A stretch of DNA of 64,000 nucleotides, taken from assembly GCF_013623835.1 (NCBI RefSeq), contig NZ_JABKDE010000004.1:62001-126000 (forward strand), in the 5' to 3' direction. This document shows positions 59,677 to 64,000 of this stretch, piece after piece. The position numbers were made by a program, and so were the translations under genes. The notes under the pieces were generated by a model, which was not told the DNA's origin, made no database searches, and saw only the letters and a list, made by a program, of their open reading frames with translations. The DNA is from Brevibacterium oceani (GTDB lineage Bacteria > Actinomycetota > Actinomycetes > Actinomycetales > Brevibacteriaceae). Positions within the stretch are counted from its first letter, which is position 1. Each line of letters starts with the position of its first letter.

Positions 59677-60732
59677 ATGATCATCACCGGACTCGTCGTC
59701 GGGCTGGTTCTCGGCTTCGTCTTCCAGCGCGGACGCTTCTGTGTCACCGGGGCGTTCCGCGACCTCACCCTGACGGGTAACACGCGCTGGTTCTCCGCGC
59801 TCATCGTGCTCATCGCCGTCCACTCCATCGGACTGTTCCTGCTCAACACCTTCGGTGTCATCACCCTCGAAGCGGAACCGTTCCCGTGGCTCGCTTCGAT
59901 CGTCGGCGGCCTCATCTTCGGCTTCTCGATGGTCTTCGCCGGCGGCTGTGCGACAGGCACCTACTACCGAGCCGGTGAAGGGCTCGTCGGCAGCTGGTTC
60001 GCGCTGATCTTCTATGCGCTGTTCTCCGCGATCATGAAGCTCGGACCCGCCGCCGGATTCACCGACGGCATCCGCGCGATCACTCTGGACAACGGAAGCC
60101 TGCAGGCGAGCACCGGACTGAGTCCCTGGGTCTTCGTCATCGTCGTCTCGGCGATCGCGATCTGGCTGACCGTTCACCACGCGCGCAAGCTCAAGGCGCC
60201 GATGGCCACCCTGCCTCCGCGCAAGACCGGCCTGGCCCACCTGCTCACGGAGAAGCGCTGGAATCCCTTCGCCACCGCCGTGGTCATCGGCATCATCGCC
60301 ACGATCGCCTGGCCGCTCTCGGCAGCGACGGGACGCAACTCCGGGCTGGGCATCACGACCCCCTCGGCGAACCTCGTCGGCTACCTCAGCACGGGCGACT
60401 CCGAACTCATCGACTGGGGTGTCATGCTCGTCATCGGCATCCTCATCGGGTCGTTCATCGCCGCCAAGGCCTCCGGAGAGTTCCGGATCCGCGTCCCCGA
60501 TCAGGCCACAATCATCAAGTCGATCATCGGCGGCATGGGCATGGGTGTCGGCGCGGCCATCGCCGGCGGCTGCACCGTCGGCAACGCGATGGTCTCGACC
60601 GCACAGTTCCAGTACCAGGGCTGGGTGTCCGTGGTCTTCATGATCGTGGGAGCCGGAATCGCGGCCAAGGCCACCATCAAACCCAAGCAGTCGCAGGCCG
60701 CAGCGCCCGCGGCGGAAAGCAGGACGGTATGA
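59677..60732 (+). CDS. YeeE/YedE family transporter, thiosulfate/sulfur uptake (TsuA-like)
   Basis: The 351-residue membrane protein has repeated sulfur-transport motifs with the conserved Cys: 'QRGRFCVTGAFRD' at the start, 'FAGGCATGTYYRAGEG' and 'AGGCTVGNAMVS' in the two halves. TsuA-type YeeE takes up thiosulfate through relay Cys residues. The next gene, overlapping by 4 bases, is a TusA-like sulfur carrier, which is the known TsuAB pairing. ATG at MIITGLV follows AGAGAAAGCGG; an ATG 24 bases upstream is the alternative. Confidence 0.92.
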   Translation: MIITGLVVGLVLGFVFQRGRFCVTGAFRDLTLTGNTRWFSALIVLIAVHSIGLFLLNTFGVITLEAEPFPWLASIVGGLIFGFSMVFAGGCATGTYYRAGEGLVGSWFALIFYALFSAIMKLGPAAGFTDGIRAITLDNGSLQASTGLSPWVFVIVVSAIAIWLTVHHARKLKAPMATLPPRKTGLAHLLTEKRWNPFATAVVIGIIATIAWPLSAATGRNSGLGITTPSANLVGYLSTGDSELIDWGVMLVIGILIGSFIAAKASGEFRIRVPDQATIIKSIIGGMGMGVGAAIAGGCTVGNAMVSTAQFQYQGWVSVVFMIVGAGIAAKATIKPKQSQAAAPAAESRTV

Positions 60733-60953
60733 AGCAAGTACTCGAAACAGACGGACAGGTCTGCCCCTTCCCTCTCGTCGAAGCGAAGGAGGCCATGACC
60801 GGTCTGAACGCCGGTGACGAACTTGTCATCAATTTCGACTGCACGCAGGCCACTGAGGCGATCCCGCAGTGGGCGGCCGAGAACGGCTACCCCGTCACTC
60901 ACTTCGACCGCGTCACCGACGCCAGCTGGACCATCACCGTCCAGAAGGCCTGA
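60729..60953 (+). CDS. TusA-family sulfurtransferase (TsuB-like)
   Basis: The 74-residue protein has the TusA motif 'QVCPFPLVEAKEAM' with Cys12 in CPxP, then 'LNAGDELVINFDC'. TusA proteins carry persulfide sulfur; TsuB supports thiosulfate uptake by TsuA. It overlaps the YeeE gene by 4 bases (ATGA). The end is 18 bases from the convergent glutamine amidotransferase. Confidence 0.93.
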   Translation: MKQVLETDGQVCPFPLVEAKEAMTGLNAGDELVINFDCTQATEAIPQWAAENGYPVTHFDRVTDASWTITVQKA

Positions 60954-60971
60954 GCTGGACCCGCAGCCGGG

Positions 60972-61742
60972 CTACAGCCGAACGATCGTCTCTGCGCCGT
61001 CGGAGACGGTCAGCCGCATGATCGTGTTCTGCTCGATGAGACTCCAACCGCGATGTTCGAGTCCCGAGGAGGACACGATCATTGCGTTCTCGGCCGAGCG
61101 TCGCCAGCTCATCCGGTAGTAGTGGTCGTGATGGTCCGGCGGCAGCGGCCCCTGCAGATAGGGCACCTCGGTGCCGGCCGTCGCGTGGACGACGATCATC
61201 TCTTCACGAGTGAGCAAGAGCAGATTGATGCCCGGATGATCGAAGTCGGCCCGCAGCATCCGCACGGTCCCGGTCACCGCGTCGAGCAGTGACTCTCCCT
61301 GGCGCAGGCGACGAAGGACGAGGGCGAAGACGATCGCCGAATCCGTCGTGCCTCCGACTTCGTCGATCTCGTCAAGGCTGACATATTCGCGCAGCCTCTC
61401 GATCGGGTGGACCGAACCGTTGTGCGCCATCGCCACGCCATCGGCGAGGAACGGATGCGTGTTCTCCTCGAGGTCGGCAAGCCCCGTCGTCGCCATCCGC
61501 AGATGGCAGATCCGACCGTCCGTGGCCTCCGTGTTCAGCACACGGGTCAGTCGCGGATCGTCGGCACCCTCGGTGGGTGTACGGAACCGCGCGACCGCCT
61601 CGGTGCCGGTGTCGATCCACGCAGTGCCCCACCCGTCATCGTGGAGGCTTCCCATGGACTGCCACTGCCGGCACTCATCGGCACCGATGAGATCCGCGGC
61701 GGTCGTCGGGGTAGGGGAGATGAAACCGAGTAGCCTGCACAT
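60972..61742 (-). CDS. Class II glutamine amidotransferase (YafJ/EgtC-like)
   Basis: The 256-residue protein starts 'MCRLLGFISPTPT' with the N-terminal nucleophile Cys2, and carries 'LHDDGWGTAWID', 'CHLRMATTGLADLEENTHPF' and 'VAMAHNGSV', typical of class II amidotransferases of the YafJ/EgtC group. These release ammonia or cleave gamma-glutamyl bonds; EgtC acts in ergothioneine synthesis, but no egtABD genes are near. It stands alone. SD-like GAGGCTTC precedes the ATG. Confidence 0.88.
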   Translation of the reverse strand: MCRLLGFISPTPTTAADLIGADECRQWQSMGSLHDDGWGTAWIDTGTEAVARFRTPTEGADDPRLTRVLNTEATDGRICHLRMATTGLADLEENTHPFLADGVAMAHNGSVHPIERLREYVSLDEIDEVGGTTDSAIVFALVLRRLRQGESLLDAVTGTVRMLRADFDHPGINLLLLTREEMIVVHATAGTEVPYLQGPLPPDHHDHYYRMSWRRSAENAMIVSSSGLEHRGWSLIEQNTIMRLTVSDGAETIVRL

Positions 61743-61816
61743 GAAGCCTCCTTCACAGTGACTCCAGGCTACGCCCGGCGGTGGGCAACGTCCGGAGGGC
61801 TGTCTAGACTCGAGGC

Positions 61817-62350
61817 ATGAAGATCACGGTTCTCGAAGGCGATATCACCGAGGTGGCCGTCGACGCGATCGTCAACGCGGCGAATTCGGGCCTGCTTGGT
61901 GGCGGCGGGGTCGACGGAGCCATCCACCGTGCGGCCGGGCCCGCACTGCTCGAGGCCTGCCGCGAGGTCAGGCGCACCACTCATGTGCGCGGTCTGCCGC
62001 CGGGGCAGGCGGTGGCCACGGTTGCCGGTGACCTGCCCGCCCGCTGGGTGATCCACACGGTCGGGCCGAATCGGAACGCCGGTGAGGCCGATCCCGAGGT
62101 GCTCGAGTCGTGCTTCGAATCGAGCCTCAACCTCGCCGAGGAGGTCGGTGCCACCTCGATCGCGTTCCCCGCCATCGGTGGCGGCGTCTATGGATGGTCG
62201 CCCAGGGAGGTCGCCGAGGCGGCTCATTCGGTCATCGTCGAGGGCCGGTCGCGTGGGCGTTGGGAATCGATCGGTGAGATCCAGTTCGTCCTCTTCAGCG
62301 AGCAGATGACGAGTGTGTTCTGCCAGGTCTTCGACCACGATCAGTGGTGA
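61817..62350 (+). CDS. Macrodomain protein, O-acetyl-ADP-ribose deacetylase-like
   Basis: The 177-residue single macrodomain has 'AIVNAANSGLLGGGGVDGAIHRAAG' (ADP-ribose and catalytic Asn/Asp), 'VIHTVGPNRN' and 'IAFPAIGGGVYGWSP'. This is the MacroD/YmdB type, which deacetylates O-acetyl-ADP-ribose and removes ADP-ribose from proteins. No sirtuin or ADP-ribosyltransferase lies beside it. The ATG is 74 bases from the divergent amidotransferase start. Confidence 0.93.
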   Translation: MKITVLEGDITEVAVDAIVNAANSGLLGGGGVDGAIHRAAGPALLEACREVRRTTHVRGLPPGQAVATVAGDLPARWVIHTVGPNRNAGEADPEVLESCFESSLNLAEEVGATSIAFPAIGGGVYGWSPREVAEAAHSVIVEGRSRGRWESIGEIQFVLFSEQMTSVFCQVFDHDQW

Positions 62351-62362
62351 GGGGACGACTGC

Positions 62363-62614
62363 TCACGCCGGTCGGTGGCGAAGACCGGCGACTGCCTTCA
62401 CGCTGAGCGCGGCGATCGCGCAGCCGGCCGCGAGGAGCAGCGGGACGCCGGAGATGACGGATTCCACGACGTACTCGGGTCCGGTCTGCAGGATCGGCCC
62501 GACGATCTTGACGAGGAGGAAGCCGAGGACTCCGAGGAGGAAGAAGAACGCTGCTGACTTCCCGAGGCGGACCGGCAGACTCTTCAGAGTGCCATTGACG
62601 TTGTACCGGCTCAT
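62363..62614 (-). CDS. Small membrane protein, two predicted helices
   Basis: The 83-residue protein has two hydrophobic segments ('AAFFFLLGVLGFLLV' and 'GVPLLLAAGCAIAALSV'), a basic N terminus and a short basic tail. The ATG follows GAAGGTGATCGGTG. No family is recognised. It converges with the macrodomain gene, with 12 bases between stops. Confidence 0.65.
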   Translation of the reverse strand: MSRYNVNGTLKSLPVRLGKSAAFFFLLGVLGFLLVKIVGPILQTGPEYVVESVISGVPLLLAAGCAIAALSVKAVAGLRHRPA

Positions 62615-62794
62615 CACCGATCACCTTCGATCTCGATCATGGTCCAAACCGTTTGGGCTCTGCCTCGACGCTACTCCTCAAAGCAGAGAGGGTCCTGGGA
62701 GTCGTAAAGATTCTGGGTGGGAGGAGACGGAGGTTGACTGACAATAAATCGGAATGGCGTGGGGTTGAACGTTGCAGTGCGATCGAGGCCAGCG

Positions 62795-62837
62795 AACTAT
62801 GCACATATATACCGATAGGGTATATTCTTGCATAGTT
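62795..62837. promoter_or_regulatory. 43-bp operator-like palindrome before abiEi
   Basis: Arms 62795-62813 and 62819-62837 pair at 16 of 19 positions around GATAG. Outer AACTATGCA/TGCATAGTT and inner ATATACC/GGTATAT are perfect. It is AT-rich and ends at the abiEi ribosome binding site. AbiEi antitoxins are known to bind inverted repeats in their own promoter, so this is the likely operator. Confidence 0.65.
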
Positions 62838-62849
62838 GGAGGTGATGTC

Positions 62850-63491
62850 ATGGCTGAAGCAATCAGCTTCTTGAGAGCCGTCGCGCGCTCACCTATGCGC
62901 ACGATGCGCTATCAGGATGCTCGCGGCCTCGGCTCCAACTCATGGCGGGTGCTCGATGAACTCGTCGACCAGGGCGCACTCAAGCGCTTAGCGCGCGGAA
63001 TTTACACAGCACCTCCCGATGGCCGAGACGCCAGGACCTGGTCGCCGAGTCTGGAGATCGCCGGACTCGCCGTAGCAACGGCGCGTCACGGCAGCCGCAA
63101 TGCCATCCTCATGGGGCTTGGGGCTGCGAGATTCTGGGGTGCGATTCCTCGCTCTGTGGGGGCTACGGTAGTGGCGGTCCCGGTCGCTGGAAGGCGCCCA
63201 TTGGAAGTCGGTACTGGCACAGTGCATTTCGCTTATCGGGAGTTGGAGCGAGTTGAGGCAGTGCTGCAGCGGACCGAGCTCGGTTCTGGACTGATCGCAA
63301 CAAGAGAACAGACCCTCTACGATCTCCTGATGCGTCCGGCACAGGGCGGCGACGCCGAGGCTGCGGTAGAAGGTGCTCGAAACCTGCTCCCGCAGATAGA
63401 TGTCACCGAGTTCAGAGATCTTGTCGCGACCGCTCCGCGAGTGAATGACCGAGTACGGAGTATCTTGGATTCGAGGCGGGGAGCCTCATGA
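62850..63491 (+). CDS. abiEi: AbiEi-type antitoxin, transcriptional regulator
   Basis: The 213-residue protein has an N-terminal winged helix ('RTMRYQDARGLGSNSWRVLDELVDQGALKRLARGIYTA' in outline; key LVDQGALKRLARGIY) and the AbiEi antitoxin C-terminal domain ('TREQTLYDLLMRPAQGGD'). The antitoxin represses its operon and neutralises AbiEii. The ATG follows TTGGAGGTGATGTC. It is followed by the toxin gene, 33 bases on. Type IV abortive infection systems of this kind stop phage spread. The protein is shorter than AbiEi of lactococci, as in many actinobacterial forms. Confidence 0.85.
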   Translation: MAEAISFLRAVARSPMRTMRYQDARGLGSNSWRVLDELVDQGALKRLARGIYTAPPDGRDARTWSPSLEIAGLAVATARHGSRNAILMGLGAARFWGAIPRSVGATVVAVPVAGRRPLEVGTGTVHFAYRELERVEAVLQRTELGSGLIATREQTLYDLLMRPAQGGDAEAAVEGARNLLPQIDVTEFRDLVATAPRVNDRVRSILDSRRGAS

Positions 63492-63524
63492 ACCCTGTGG
63501 AATACACATCGCAGGAAGGACCTC

Positions 63525-64000
63525 ATGGTCATGCTTGACGAGGACGAGGCAGTCTTCTTCGCGAACAAGTTCGAGGTCGCCGAATCGCAAGTAAGACGTG
63601 ACTATGTCATCTCTCATGCGCTCGGCGCACTCGCGGCATCTGTAGCGGACGACGTTGTCTTCTTCGGAGGTACGGCGTTGACTCGGACGTATCTTCCGGA
63701 TCTGAGGTTGTCCGAAGACATCGATCTGATCGCGAAGGGTCATCGCAGCGCGATGGCGGCTGCCATTCAGCGGGCCATCGTCAAGAACCTGCGTCGAACA
63801 GTGGGCGTCCCCGAGTTCACCCCGGCGCTGGTAGAAACGCGTCATCCAGAACCTTCGGTGATGGCAATCGACGAGACGCGCATCCAGATACAGCTTCTGT
63901 CACAGACTGGATACCCGGCCTGGCCATCGGAGATGCGACGCATCGAACAGCGGTACAGCGATGCTCCTCCAGCTCAGCTCAGAGTCCTCACCCCTCCGGC
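63525..64000 (+). CDS. abiEii: AbiEii-type nucleotidyltransferase toxin, 3' end cut by window edge
   Basis: The visible 158 residues contain the nucleotidyltransferase signature 'FFGGTALTRTYL' (Gly48-Gly49-Thr50) and 'LSEDIDLIA' (Asp65 and Asp67), as in AbiEii toxins, which add nucleotides to tRNA or other RNA. The start is set by AGGAAGGACCTC; a 16-codon out-of-frame ORF starts at the AbiEi stop. The rest of the toxin lies beyond the window. Paired with abiEi, it forms a type IV toxin-antitoxin. Confidence 0.85.
   Translation, partial: MVMLDEDEAVFFANKFEVAESQVRRDYVISHALGALAASVADDVVFFGGTALTRTYLPDLRLSEDIDLIAKGHRSAMAAAIQRAIVKNLRRTVGVPEFTPALVETRHPEPSVMAIDETRIQIQLLSQTGYPAWPSEMRRIEQRYSDAPPAQLRVLTPP

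Overview
The window is GC-rich DNA from an actinobacterium. Codon use is strongly G/C-ending, ribosome binding sites are AGGAG-like, GTG starts are frequent, and 4-base stop/start overlaps are common. The gene content (a fused PcaL, pobA-pcaHGB, AbiE, DtxR-type iron boxes, SipW-type export genes, tRNA genes without encoded CCA) fits Micrococcales. A Brevibacterium-like organism is my best guess, but that is an inference from gene content and not from a marker gene. Both ends cut through genes: an ABC exporter half at the left edge and an AbiEii toxin at the right edge. No rRNA, CRISPR array, transposase or integrase was seen.

Layout. 1-5323 (- strand): an iron-box-controlled operon of an ECF transporter (S, T and a fused double ATPase) followed by two ABC-exporter-type proteins, probably siderophore or chelate uptake. 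5389-12180: a LysR regulator divergent from a dicarboxylate module (MHS permease, AidB-like acyl-CoA dehydrogenase, class III CoA-transferase, glutaryl-CoA dehydrogenase), probably glutarate catabolism. 12181-24500: amidohydrolase, two SDRs, an asymmetric heterodimeric ABC exporter, MgtE, a sugar porter with a stress protein, an ICL/PEP-mutase enzyme, an acidic protein and a patatin. 24645-27900: acetyl-CoA synthetase and a frame-broken DUF418 membrane protein. 27955-29826: four small genes (zinc-ribbon-like, VOC, GNAT, HAD) next to a Glu-Asp-Phe tRNA cluster. 30416-41111: metallopeptidase, YbaK, YigZ, class III aminotransferase, YtcJ-like amidohydrolase, a ThDP enzyme, a large Orn/Lys/Arg decarboxylase and a proline-racemase-like protein. 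41219-43818: a polar amino acid ABC importer. 44095-47849: MHS permease, lipoprotein cyclophilin and an AraJ-like MFS exporter. 48052-53504: a complete 4-hydroxybenzoate to 3-oxoadipate operon (pobA-pcaH-pcaG-pcaB-pcaL). 53758-57045: a SipW-type signal peptidase locus with three predicted exported substrates. 57116-60953: a divergent sulfur-themed region (ComA-like and MmgE/PrpD versus a YeeE/TusA pair) around an iron box and a perfect 32-bp palindrome. 60972-64000: glutamine amidotransferase, macrodomain protein, small membrane protein and an AbiEi/AbiEii toxin-antitoxin pair.

The most unusual region is 53758-57045. A SipW-like Ser/His signal peptidase is fused to an extracellular region that ends in an LPWTG-hydrophobic-basic sorting signal, and it is encoded among three proteins sharing a non-classical signal region with the pattern AxWxDxExxxGxFxAGxF. 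This looks like a dedicated system for exporting and wall-anchoring a surface fibre or matrix. Other points to check are a 60-bp palindromic element present twice in opposite orientation, two DtxR/IdeR-like boxes, a proline-racemase-like protein with a Cys/Gly active-site pair, and a 43-bp operator-like palindrome in front of abiEi.
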